Made by a program: the position numbers and the translations under genes. This document shows, in pieces, positions 6,596-12,051 of a stretch of DNA of 12,051 nt. The DNA is taken from NCBI GenBank assembly GCA_910586895.1, contig CAJUIW010000011.1:54880-66930 (forward strand), written 5' to 3'. The DNA is from an uncultured Muribaculaceae bacterium. Lineage in GTDB: Bacteria > Bacteroidota > Bacteroidia > Bacteroidales > Muribaculaceae. The notes under the pieces are model-generated. The model saw only the letters and a program-made list of their open reading frames with translations. It did not search any database and was not told the origin of the DNA. How positions within the stretch are numbered: position 1 is the stretch's first letter; the number at the start of each line of letters is the position of its first letter.

Positions 6596-6985
6596 ATGGC
6601 AAAAAAGACAGTCGCAGCTAAGAAGAGAAATGTTAAAGTTGATGCCGCCGGCCAGCTTCACGTTCACTCCTCTTTCAACAACATTATCGTTTGTCTGGCT
6701 AACTCGGAAGGTCAGGTTATTTCCTGGTCGAGCGCAGGCAAGATGGGCTTCCGTGGCTCAAAGAAGAACACCCCCTATGCAGCCCAGATGGCTGCCCAGG
6801 ATTGCGCCAAAGTGGCCTACGATCTTGGCCTCCGCAAAGTGAAGGCTTATGTCAAGGGTCCCGGTAACGGCCGTGAGTCAGCTATCCGTACCATACATGG
6901 AGCAGGTATCGAAGTTACAGAAATCGTTGATGTTACTCCGCTGCCCCATAACGGATGTCGTCCCCCCAAGCGTCGTCGTGTATAA
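6596..6985 (+). CDS. rpsK: 30S ribosomal protein S11 (uS11)
   Basis: 129 residues, normal length. S11 is part of the platform of the small subunit, near the mRNA exit. Conserved blocks are HSSFNNIIV (24-32), WSSAGKMGFRGSKKNTPYAAQ (44-64), VKGPGNGRESAIR (86-98) and the end TPLPHNGCRPPKRRRV. Asn119-Gly120 corresponds to the Asn-Gly site known in E. coli S11 to become isoaspartate. The 208-base gap after it, before rpsD, is the longest inside the cluster. Confidence 0.97.
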   Translation: MAKKTVAAKKRNVKVDAAGQLHVHSSFNNIIVCLANSEGQVISWSSAGKMGFRGSKKNTPYAAQMAAQDCAKVAYDLGLRKVKAYVKGPGNGRESAIRTIHGAGIEVTEIVDVTPLPHNGCRPPKRRRV

Positions 6986-7193
6986 TTGCGATACGTTTCT
7001 GAGGACTAACAGCAATTCTTAATAGCTTACAAACTTTAATAACTCGGGAATCAGCCGTACAATTTACATATTTCCCGGCAATGTGAAATAGACCATATTT
7101 TTATTCACCTCTCTATGGTCGCGGCTGCACTAAACCGGCGTTGATTTAGCCTTGTTCAACTGATTCCTGAATATAATTTAATCGACTTCAAAA
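6986..7193 (+). promoter_or_regulatory. 208-base structured leader of rpsD; candidate S4 autoregulatory RNA
   Basis: No gene lies here. Visible pairings are: (1) AATTGC 6984-6989 with GCAATT 7012-7017; (2) CGGGAA 7045-7050 with TTCCCG 7072-7077; (3) CAGCCG 7052-7057, in the loop of helix 2, with CGGCTG 7122-7127, which makes a pseudoknot; (4) GACCATA 7091-7097 with TATGGTC 7114-7120; (5) an 11-bp long-range helix of 7044-7054 with 7160-7170, one G-U pair, which excludes helices 2 and 3. The last strand ends 23 bases before the rpsD ATG. S4 represses its own operon through a pseudoknot mRNA in E. coli, and S4-type leader candidates have, as I recall, been proposed for Bacteroidia. The pairings are seen; S4 binding is inferred. 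No perfect promoter box is present. Confidence 0.6.
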
Positions 7194-7799
7194 ATGGCAA
7201 GATATACAGGCCCTAAGTCAAAAATAGCTCGTAAATTCGGCGAACCTATCTTTGGTGAAGATAAGGTGCTCGCAAAGAAAAATTTCCCCCCGGGTCAGCA
7301 CGGCCAGAACAAGCGCCGCAAGACCTCTGAATATGGTGTGCAGCTTCGTGAAAAGCAGAAAGCTAAATACACCTACGGCGTGCTTGAAAAGCAGTTCCAC
7401 AACCTCTTTGAAAAGGCATCACGCATGAAGGGTATCACCGGTGAAGTTCTGCTTCAGATGCTCGAAGGACGTCTTGACAACGTGGTTTACCGTCTGGGCA
7501 TAGCTCCCACACGTGCCGCTGCCCGCCAGCTTGTTCTTCACCGTCACATAACCGTAAACGGTCAGGTGGTAAACATCGCTTCTTATGCAGTTCAGCCCGG
7601 TGACATCGTAGGCGTTCGTGAACGCTCAAAGTCACTTGAGGTAATCTCTGACGCTCTTGCCGGATTTAACCACTCGAAATATCCCTGGATTGAATGGGAC
7701 GAGTCGCTTAAAGCCGGAAAGTTCCTGCATGTTCCCGCTCGTGAGGATATCCCCGAGAACATCAAGGAGCAGCTTATCGTCGAACTGTATTCTAAGTAA
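7194..7799 (+). CDS. rpsD: 30S ribosomal protein S4 (uS4), zinc-free type
   Basis: 201 residues, normal length. S4 starts small-subunit assembly by binding the 5' domain of 16S rRNA and is the repressor of the alpha operon in E. coli. The N-terminal part has MARYTGPKSKIARKFGE and the PPGQHGQNKRRKTSEYGVQLREKQK block (32-56). The S4 RNA-binding domain covers about residues 91-150 (EGRLDNVVYRLGIAPTRAAARQLVLHRHITVNGQVV). No cysteine is present, so the N-terminal zinc finger of some S4 proteins is absent. The start has no SD and follows the long structured leader. rpoA begins 21 bases later. Confidence 0.97.
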   Translation: MARYTGPKSKIARKFGEPIFGEDKVLAKKNFPPGQHGQNKRRKTSEYGVQLREKQKAKYTYGVLEKQFHNLFEKASRMKGITGEVLLQMLEGRLDNVVYRLGIAPTRAAARQLVLHRHITVNGQVVNIASYAVQPGDIVGVRERSKSLEVISDALAGFNHSKYPWIEWDESLKAGKFLHVPAREDIPENIKEQLIVELYSK

Positions 7800-7820
7800 C
7801 CATTTAATATTCTTATCCAC

Positions 7821-8813
7821 ATGGCTATATTAGCATTTCAAAAACCTGACAAGGTGTTGATGTTGGAAGCCGATAACCATTTCGGCAAGTTTGAGTTCAA
7901 GCCATTGGAGCCGGGCTACGGCATTACCATCGGCAACGCTCTGCGCCGCATCCTGCTGTCGTCACTCGAAGGATTCGCTATCTCTACTATCAAAATTGAT
8001 GGTGTGAAGCACGAATTTGACACTATTCCCGGCGTCAAGGAAGATGTGACCAACATCATTCTCAACCTCAAAAAGGTCGACCTCAAGCAAGTGGTGGATG
8101 ACACCGATGCTGAAAAGGCCGTTGTCACCGTGTCGGGCAAGGAAGTGTTTACAGCCGGCGATCTGGGCAGCGTGCTCAGCGGATTTGAAGTACTGAATCC
8201 GGAGCTGGTGATTTGTCACCTCGACTCCAGTGCCAGCTTCACCTTGGAATTCACAATCAACAAGGGTCGCGGATGGGTTCCTGCTGAGGAGAATGCTTCT
8301 CCCACGGATGATATCAACGTGATAGCTATTGACTCTATCTACACGCCCATCAAAAACGTGAAATACACCGTTGACAACTTCCGCGTTGACCAAAAAACCG
8401 ACTACGACAAGCTAACTCTTGAAATCACTACCAACGGTTCTATTCTTCCGAAGGATGCACTCAAGGAGGCTGCTAAGATTCTGATCTATCACTTCATGCT
8501 TTTCTCTGACGAAAAGATAACAATCGATACAGAGAAGACCGAAGAAAATGAAGTGTTCGATGAAGAAATCCTGCACATGCGTCAACTGCTTAAGTCAAAG
8601 CTCGTTGACATGGACCTCTCAGTTCGTGCGCTGAACTGCCTTAAGAGCGCTGAGGTTGAAACCCTCGGTGAACTTGTGGTGTTCAACAAGACTGACCTCC
8701 TCAAGTTCCGCAACTTCGGTAAGAAGTCGCTCACAGAGCTTGATGAACTGTTGGCAAATCTGAACCTTTCGTTCGGAATGGATATTTCAAAGTACAAATT
8801 AGATAAAGAGTAA
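7821..8813 (+). CDS. rpoA: DNA-directed RNA polymerase alpha subunit
   Basis: 330 residues, the standard length. Alpha dimerises to start RNA polymerase assembly, and its C-terminal domain contacts UP elements and activators. The N-terminal domain covers about 1-235 and has the dimerisation motif GNALRRILLSSLEG (38-51). The acidic linker EKTEENEVFDEEI (238-250) joins it to the C-terminal domain. That domain keeps the DNA-contact residues matching E. coli Arg265, Asn268 and Lys298: Arg269 and Asn272 in LSVRALNCLK, and GKKS at 300-303. It lies between rpsD and rplQ with short gaps of 21 and 7 bases, the standard arrangement. No SD is visible. Confidence 0.98.
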   Translation: MAILAFQKPDKVLMLEADNHFGKFEFKPLEPGYGITIGNALRRILLSSLEGFAISTIKIDGVKHEFDTIPGVKEDVTNIILNLKKVDLKQVVDDTDAEKAVVTVSGKEVFTAGDLGSVLSGFEVLNPELVICHLDSSASFTLEFTINKGRGWVPAEENASPTDDINVIAIDSIYTPIKNVKYTVDNFRVDQKTDYDKLTLEITTNGSILPKDALKEAAKILIYHFMLFSDEKITIDTEKTEENEVFDEEILHMRQLLKSKLVDMDLSVRALNCLKSAEVETLGELVVFNKTDLLKFRNFGKKSLTELDELLANLNLSFGMDISKYKLDKE

Positions 8814-8820
8814 TTAACCG

Positions 8821-9300
8821 ATGAGACATAATAAAAAATTCAACCACCTCGGCCGCAAGAAAGCTCACCGCGATGCTCTGCTTGCCAACATGACCATTGC
8901 TCTGATAATGCGCAAGCGCATTTTCACCACTCTGGCCAAGGCCAAGGCTCTGCGCGTATATGCTGAGCCGCTCATTAACCGTTCAAAGGAAGATTCAATG
9001 GCTAACCGCCGTCTGGTGTTCAGCTATCTTCAGAACAAGGAAGCTGTCACAGAACTTTTCCGTGAAGTAGCTCAGAAGGTTGCAGAACGCAACGGTGGAT
9101 ACACACGTATCCTCAAGACAGGCAACCGTCTTGGTGACAATGCCAAGATGTGCTTCATTGAACTCGTTGACTACAACGAAAACATGCTTAAGAGCGCATC
9201 TGACGCCAAGAAGGCCGGACGTACACGCCGTTCACGCCGTAAGGCTGCTGCTCCTGCTGCTGAAGCACCCGCTGCTACAGAAGCTCCCGCAGCTGAATAA
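8821..9300 (+). CDS. rplQ: 50S ribosomal protein L17 (bL17) with Ala/Pro-rich tail
   Basis: 159 residues; the conserved core covers about residues 1-121 (MRHNKKFNHLGRKKAHRDALLANM near the start, GGYTRILKTGNRLGDNAKMCFIELVDYN at 92-119). L17 lies near the polypeptide exit of the large subunit. A C-terminal extension adds a basic stretch (KKAGRTRRSRRK, 130-141) and a low-complexity Ala-Pro-Glu tail (142-159). Extensions of this kind occur in other Bacteroidales L17 proteins as I recall. The gene starts 7 bases after rpoA and is the last of the cluster; a hairpin follows 33 bases later. Confidence 0.96.
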   Translation: MRHNKKFNHLGRKKAHRDALLANMTIALIMRKRIFTTLAKAKALRVYAEPLINRSKEDSMANRRLVFSYLQNKEAVTELFREVAQKVAERNGGYTRILKTGNRLGDNAKMCFIELVDYNENMLKSASDAKKAGRTRRSRRKAAAPAAEAPAATEAPAAE

Positions 9301-9332
9301 GTCTTTTCTAACAAGATTTATCATACAATATC

Positions 9333-9370
9333 AGGCCGGCATGGAACAAATCCAGTTCCATTGCCGGCTT
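9333..9370 (+). terminator. Probable terminator hairpin after rplQ
   Basis: AGGCCGGCATGGAAC (9333-9347) pairs with GTTCCATTGCCGGCTT (9355-9370) around a 7-base loop, with one bulged T at 9362. The stem is about 15 bp and GC-rich at its base. The following GATTTATAT is only moderately T-rich, so termination may be imperfect or the hairpin may protect the 3' end. Its place 33 bases after the last gene of the cluster supports an end-of-operon role. Confidence 0.65.
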
Positions 9371-9376
9371 GATTTA

Positions 9377-9388
9377 TATCCGCGGATA
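9377..9388. repeat. Perfect 12-bp palindrome between rplQ and eno
   Basis: TATCCGCGGATA reads the same on both strands, with flanking TTT/AAA symmetry after one mismatch. It lies 62 bases upstream of the eno -7 box. It could be an operator for a dimeric regulator or a chance palindrome. Nothing else supports a function. Confidence 0.3.
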
Positions 9389-9449
9389 AAAGCATGTCAA
9401 TGCAAGTTAAATAATTGTATTGGCCGATGATATAATCTATTTTTTTTAG

Positions 9450-9457
9450 TAACTTTG
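9450..9457 (+). promoter_or_regulatory. Promoter -7 box of eno
   Basis: TAACTTTG is a perfect match to the Bacteroidales TAnnTTTG box and is followed by CGG. Transcription would start near 9464, leaving a leader of about 55 bases. A TTG at 9420-9422 is a possible -33 element, but its 27-base spacing is longer than the usual 19-21. The surrounding sequence is AT-rich, including a run of eight T just upstream. Confidence 0.7.
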
Positions 9458-9519
9458 CGGATAATCAAAAAGATATTTTAATTCAAACCAAATAACCAAC
9501 TTTTTAAGTTTTAATCACT

Positions 9520-10815
9520 ATGAAGATTGAAAAAATCATTGGTCGTGAAGTTCTCGACTCTCGCGGCAATCCTACTGTTGAAGTTGACGTAGTTCTTGAA
9601 TCAGGTGCACGTGGCCGCGCATCAGTTCCCTCTGGTGCATCAACAGGTGTTAACGAAGCTCTCGAGCTCCGTGATGGCGACAAAGGCCGCTACATGGGTA
9701 AGGGCGTTCAGAAAGCCGTTGCCAACGTGAATGGTCCTATCGCTGAAGCCCTCAAGGGTATGAGCGCTCTTGACCAGATCAAGATTGACGAAACTATGCT
9801 TGCTCTCGACGGTACAGAAACCAAGTCAAACCTCGGCGCTAATGCTATCCTGGGTGTTTCACTTGCTGTTGCCAAGGCTGCTGCTGACTATCTTGAGCTT
9901 CCCCTTTACAAATATATCGGCGGATGCAACTCTTACGTTCTCCCCGTTCCCATGATGAACATCATCAACGGTGGTGCTCACTCTGATGCTCCCATCTGCT
10001 TCCAGGAATTCATGATCCGTCCTATCGGTGCATGCTGCTTCAAGGAAGGTATCCGCATGGGTACAGAAGTGTTCCACAACCTCAAGAAGGTGCTCCACGA
10101 CCGTGGCCTTTCAACAGCTGTAGGCGACGAAGGTGGTTTCGCTCCCGCACTTGACGGAACTGAGGACGCTCTCAACGTTATCATCAAGGCTATCGAAGCT
10201 GCCGGCTATGTTCCCGGTAAGGACGTTACCATCGGTCTTGACTGCGCTTCTTCAGAATTCTACAAGGAAGGTGTTTATGACTACACATGGAAGCAGGGTG
10301 CTGAAGCTCCCAAGTATACTTCACAGCAGCAGGCTGAATACCTGAAGACACTTGTTGAAAAGTATCCTATCGATTCAATCGAAGATGGTATGGCTGAAGG
10401 CGACTGGGAAGGCTGGAAGATCCTTACCGATCTTATCGGCAGCCGTTGCCAGCTCGTAGGTGACGACCTCTTCGTTACTAACGTTAAGTATCTTGAAAAG
10501 GGTATCGAACTCGGTTGCGCTAACTCAATCCTCGTTAAGGTTAACCAGATCGGTTCTCTTACCGAAACCCTCCGCGCCGTAGAACTCGCTCAGCGCAATG
10601 GCTACACCGCTGTTATCTCACACCGTTCAGGTGAAACAGAGGACGCTACTATCGCTGATATCGCTGTTGCTACCAACGCCGGACAGATCAAGACCGGTTC
10701 TGCAAGCCGTTCTGACCGTATGGCTAAGTACAACCAGCTCCTCCGCATCCAGGAAGAACTTGGCGAAGCTGCTCAGTATGGTTATGGCAAGCGCACAAAA
10801 ATGCCCCAGGCTTAA
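9520..10815 (+). CDS. eno: Enolase (phosphopyruvate hydratase)
   Basis: 431 residues, the usual length. Enolase interconverts 2-phosphoglycerate and phosphoenolpyruvate in glycolysis, in the cytosol, with magnesium. By comparison with the E. coli enzyme the key residues are all present: His154 (GGAHSDAP), Glu163 (FQEFMI), Glu204 (GDEGGFAP), metal ligands Asp241 (GLDCASS), Glu288 (SIEDG) and Asp315 (GDDLFVTN), Lys340 (ILVKVNQIG), His368 (SHRSGE) and Lys391 (KTGS). The substrate-loop segment SGASTG is at 38-43. The sequence GGAHSDAPI replaces the common GGxHADNN; as I recall this is the Bacteroidales form. It stands alone with its own promoter box and a strong terminator. The start has no SD. 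Confidence 0.98.
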   Translation: MKIEKIIGREVLDSRGNPTVEVDVVLESGARGRASVPSGASTGVNEALELRDGDKGRYMGKGVQKAVANVNGPIAEALKGMSALDQIKIDETMLALDGTETKSNLGANAILGVSLAVAKAAADYLELPLYKYIGGCNSYVLPVPMMNIINGGAHSDAPICFQEFMIRPIGACCFKEGIRMGTEVFHNLKKVLHDRGLSTAVGDEGGFAPALDGTEDALNVIIKAIEAAGYVPGKDVTIGLDCASSEFYKEGVYDYTWKQGAEAPKYTSQQQAEYLKTLVEKYPIDSIEDGMAEGDWEGWKILTDLIGSRCQLVGDDLFVTNVKYLEKGIELGCANSILVKVNQIGSLTETLRAVELAQRNGYTAVISHRSGETEDATIADIAVATNAGQIKTGSASRSDRMAKYNQLLRIQEELGEAAQYGYGKRTKMPQA

Positions 10816-10843
10816 TCATCAGATAGCTTAGCATAGAAATAAG

Positions 10844-10873
10844 AAATCCTGCTCCATTGGGGCAGGATTTTTT
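10844..10873. terminator. Strong, probably bidirectional intrinsic terminator
   Basis: AAATCCTGCTCC (10844-10855) pairs with GGGGCAGGATTT (10859-10870) around an ATT loop: 12 pairs with one G-T wobble. On the plus strand a run of six T (10868-10873) ends the hairpin, 28 bases after the eno stop. On the minus strand the same hairpin runs into TTTCTTATTTC and lies 23 bases beyond the stop of the converging gene. It can therefore end both transcripts. Confidence 0.88.
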
Positions 10874-10896
10874 GTATCTCTATGTTAGATCTGTTC

Positions 10897-11757
10897 TTAT
10901 TCCTTCATGCGTATTACGCGTATTCCGGTATTGTGTTTGTTGCGTCGCACATAATTTTCAAGAGGGAGTGGATCTATCAATACTTTTCCGGCCTTCGATG
11001 ATGCGTGCAGCAGATGCGGTTTGCCGTCGCGGAACACCACTATGCCTATGTGTGTCACATCCAGGTTCTTTATGTCAGTGGTAATGGCCACAATATCTCC
11101 TGTCTTGAGATTAGCCTCCTTTATCCCTATGGTTTTAATGTAGGGTATCTTATGCGATCTGTAGCCCATCTCAGCTTTCTTCATCTGTTCAAACGTAGCC
11201 GAGTCCTTCAGAGCCGGATATTTGTCGCGGTTTGAAGTCATGAAGTCGAGCGACTTTATCTGTGATGCCGGGTTTGCGATACGGGCCGTCACGTCAGTTA
11301 TAATTCCTTTGTGGGTGTTGTCGACAATCCAGTCGCTTATATAATGCAGACGCGAGGCGTAGCCGTCCACCTGTCCGTTGCGGTAGCGTAGCTTCTCAAG
11401 ATTGTATATGAAGTCGCGCCATGAGCTTCTGCGTTCGTCAATGGTCATTTCCATTGCCACGATGGTTTCAACTAAAGTAGTGCAGTCAAATTCATCAGTG
11501 TTTACCGTAAGCTGTTCCGGCTGGAACTCCAGAGTGCCCCCTTTGTAAGGCTTGTCTATGAATTGTGATGCTATGAACTCGATTCGCTTTCCCCGGTCAT
11601 TGTAGGGGAGTTCTGATGCCTTTATTAATACATTTGTGATATTTGTAGTATCAGTTGCCTCGTTGTTGAATCTTACGCTCCCGGGAACGGCTGCATTTAC
11701 ATTAGTGGATATAAATATGCTGGCAGCTAATATTGACGTTGCTATTATACTTTTCAT
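10897..11757 (-). CDS. Secreted DUF1460-type NlpC/P60-like cell-wall amidase
   Basis: 286 residues. A signal peptide is clear: MK, a hydrophobic run at about 4-18, and a probable cleavage after NVNA at residue 22. There is no lipobox cysteine, so the product is likely periplasmic or secreted. The mature part resembles the DUF1460 family of gut Bacteroidales, papain-like NlpC/P60 relatives known as N-acetylmuramoyl-L-alanine amidases. Motifs seen are FDCTTLVE with the probable nucleophile Cys92, THIGIVV with His236, and LLHASS with His251 as a possible third catalytic residue. The likely role is peptidoglycan turnover or muropeptide recycling; the exact substrate cannot be read from sequence. 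It is convergent with eno and shares its terminator. It has its own promoter-like sequence 20-50 bases upstream. No SD is visible. Confidence 0.85.
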   Translation of the reverse strand: MKSIIATSILAASIFISTNVNAAVPGSVRFNNEATDTTNITNVLIKASELPYNDRGKRIEFIASQFIDKPYKGGTLEFQPEQLTVNTDEFDCTTLVETIVAMEMTIDERRSSWRDFIYNLEKLRYRNGQVDGYASRLHYISDWIVDNTHKGIITDVTARIANPASQIKSLDFMTSNRDKYPALKDSATFEQMKKAEMGYRSHKIPYIKTIGIKEANLKTGDIVAITTDIKNLDVTHIGIVVFRDGKPHLLHASSKAGKVLIDPLPLENYVRRNKHNTGIRVIRMKE

Positions 11758-11780
11758 AAGCTTCTGTGGAAAAATTTGTA

Positions 11781-11812
11781 CGAAAGTACATATTTAATGC
11801 AACCTGTGCAAG
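11781..11812 (-). promoter_or_regulatory. Putative promoter of the DUF1460 amidase gene
   Basis: On the minus strand, CTTG (plus 11809-11812) and TACTTTCG (plus 11781-11788) are separated by 20 bases. This fits the Bacteroidales layout TTTG-N19-21-TAnnTTTG with one mismatch in each box. Transcription would start near 11776, giving a leader of about 18 bases. The -7 box overlaps a GTAC-GAAA-GTAC hairpin (11778-11789). Confidence 0.5.
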
Positions 11813-11833
11813 CGCATGAAAGTGATATCGCCA

Positions 11834-11873
11834 TCCGATTGTTAGGGGGAGGAGCCTGTATAAAACAATCGGA
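11834..11873. repeat. 10-bp perfect inverted repeat upstream of the amidase gene
   Basis: TCCGATTGTT (11834-11843) and AACAATCGGA (11864-11873) are exact reverse complements separated by 20 bases containing a purine-rich AGGGGGAGGAG. It lies 22 bases upstream of the putative -33 box of the amidase promoter. It could be a regulator-binding site, part of a small RNA, or an end of a small repeated element. No U-tract follows, so it is not a standard terminator. Confidence 0.45.
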
Positions 11874-11982
11874 ACAGTATGTCGTGTCGGAAAAATCCTT
11901 GAAAAAATACCGCAGGAAGGGGAATTTTGTTTTGTTGTGACGCCGGAGAAAACGCAGAAAATTTGTGAGTAACGGGATCGCT

Positions 11983-12001
11983 CAAAGTTAACAAAAGTTA
12001 A
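11983..12001. promoter_or_regulatory. Tandem AAAGTTAA repeats with a minus-strand TAACTTTG box
   Basis: AAAGTTAA occurs at 11984-11991 and 11994-12001, exactly 10 bases (one helical turn) apart. The same stretch forms the inverted repeat TTAAC-AAAA-GTTAA (11988-12001). Read on the minus strand, 11983-11990 is TAACTTTG, identical to the eno -7 box. No matching -33 box is visible, so it may be a regulator site or a distal promoter pointing toward the amidase gene. The rest of the gene-free stretch 11874-12051 shows no ORF or RNA gene. Confidence 0.35.
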
Positions 12002-12004
12002 AAC

Positions 12005-12020
12005 TATGTTTTATAACATA
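12005..12020. repeat. AT-rich hairpin at the right edge
   Basis: TATGTT (12005-12010) pairs with AACATA (12015-12020) around TTAT, followed by five T. It resembles a weak terminator for the plus strand, but the stem has only two GC pairs and no gene ends just before it. It may equally be part of a control region for a gene beyond the window. Confidence 0.25.
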
Positions 12021-12051
12021 TTTTTAATTGCTTGACGGATAGGGGAAAGAG

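Noticed and set aside
6197..6667. 156-residue open frame on the minus strand
   Set aside because: It lies fully antisense to rpsM and the start of rpsK, has no family resemblance, and its composition is what the reverse complement of codon-biased ribosomal genes gives.
1063..7013. Shared short string GGA(A)CTAAC in the rpsH and rpsD spacers (1064-1072 and 7003-7010)
   Set aside because: It is too short and sits in different structural contexts, so coincidence is the simpler explanation.
7962..8393. 143-residue minus-strand frame inside rpoA
   Set aside because: It is antisense to the conserved alpha N-terminal domain, with no independent support.
9080..9430. 116-residue plus-strand frame overlapping the end of rplQ and the following spacer
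   Set aside because: Most of it is an out-of-frame reading of rplQ, and the rest runs through the terminator hairpin and palindrome.
9431..9436. TATAAT resembling a sigma-70 -10 box before eno
   Set aside because: The housekeeping sigma factor of this phylum uses TAnnTTTG, a perfect copy of which lies 14 bases downstream. The only -35-like TTGTAT is just 10 bases away.
10857..11084. 75-residue plus-strand frame after eno
   Set aside because: It begins inside the eno terminator loop and runs antisense to the amidase gene; it has no conserved features.
1..12051. Mobile element, CRISPR, defence or novel multi-gene system
   Set aside because: I found no transposase, integrase, repeat array, tRNA, rRNA or cluster of unknown genes. 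All coding sequences are core genes except one recognised amidase family member.

Overview
The window carries the distal part of a bacterial ribosomal-protein supercluster (S10-spc-alpha type), then an enolase gene, then one convergent gene for a secreted cell-wall hydrolase. The protein sequences, the order secY-map-infA-rpmJ without adk, the near absence of Shine-Dalgarno (SD) sequences, and promoter boxes of the TAnnTTTG type all point to the phylum Bacteroidota, order Bacteroidales. A Muribaculaceae-like gut species is my guess, but the family cannot be fixed by eye.

Layout. Positions 1-9300 hold eighteen genes in one direction. The spc part is the tail of rplX, then rplE, rpsN, rpsH, rplF, rplR, rpsE, rpmD, rplO and secY. 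It is followed by map, infA and rpmJ, and then by the alpha part: rpsM, rpsK, rpsD, rpoA and rplQ. rpmD and rpmJ are short but complete and were read by hand. Most junctions are 5-21 bases; the first two genes overlap by one base (TAATG). Three larger gaps inside the cluster stand out: 158 bases before rpsH (S8), 208 bases before rpsD (S4), and 39 bases before rpsM that contain a perfect -7 promoter box. A hairpin after rplQ probably ends the operon. Positions 9520-10815 are eno, with its own -7 box and an excellent terminator. That terminator also sits just past the end of the minus-strand gene at 10897-11757, a DUF1460-type NlpC/P60-like amidase with a signal peptide. The last 294 bases have no gene but contain a minus-strand promoter for the amidase, a 10-bp inverted repeat, and AT-rich repeats at the edge.

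How the genes work together. The cluster supplies ribosomal proteins of both subunits, IF-1, the RNA polymerase alpha subunit, the Sec translocon pore and methionine aminopeptidase, so it couples translation, transcription, export and N-terminal processing. The most interesting content is regulatory. The two long structured spacers lie directly before the genes for S8 and S4, the proteins that repress the spc and alpha operons in E. coli. The rpsD leader can fold as a hairpin-plus-pseudoknot or as a competing 11-bp long-range helix. I found no mobile element, CRISPR array, tRNA, rRNA or defence system. The coding content is ordinary core genome.
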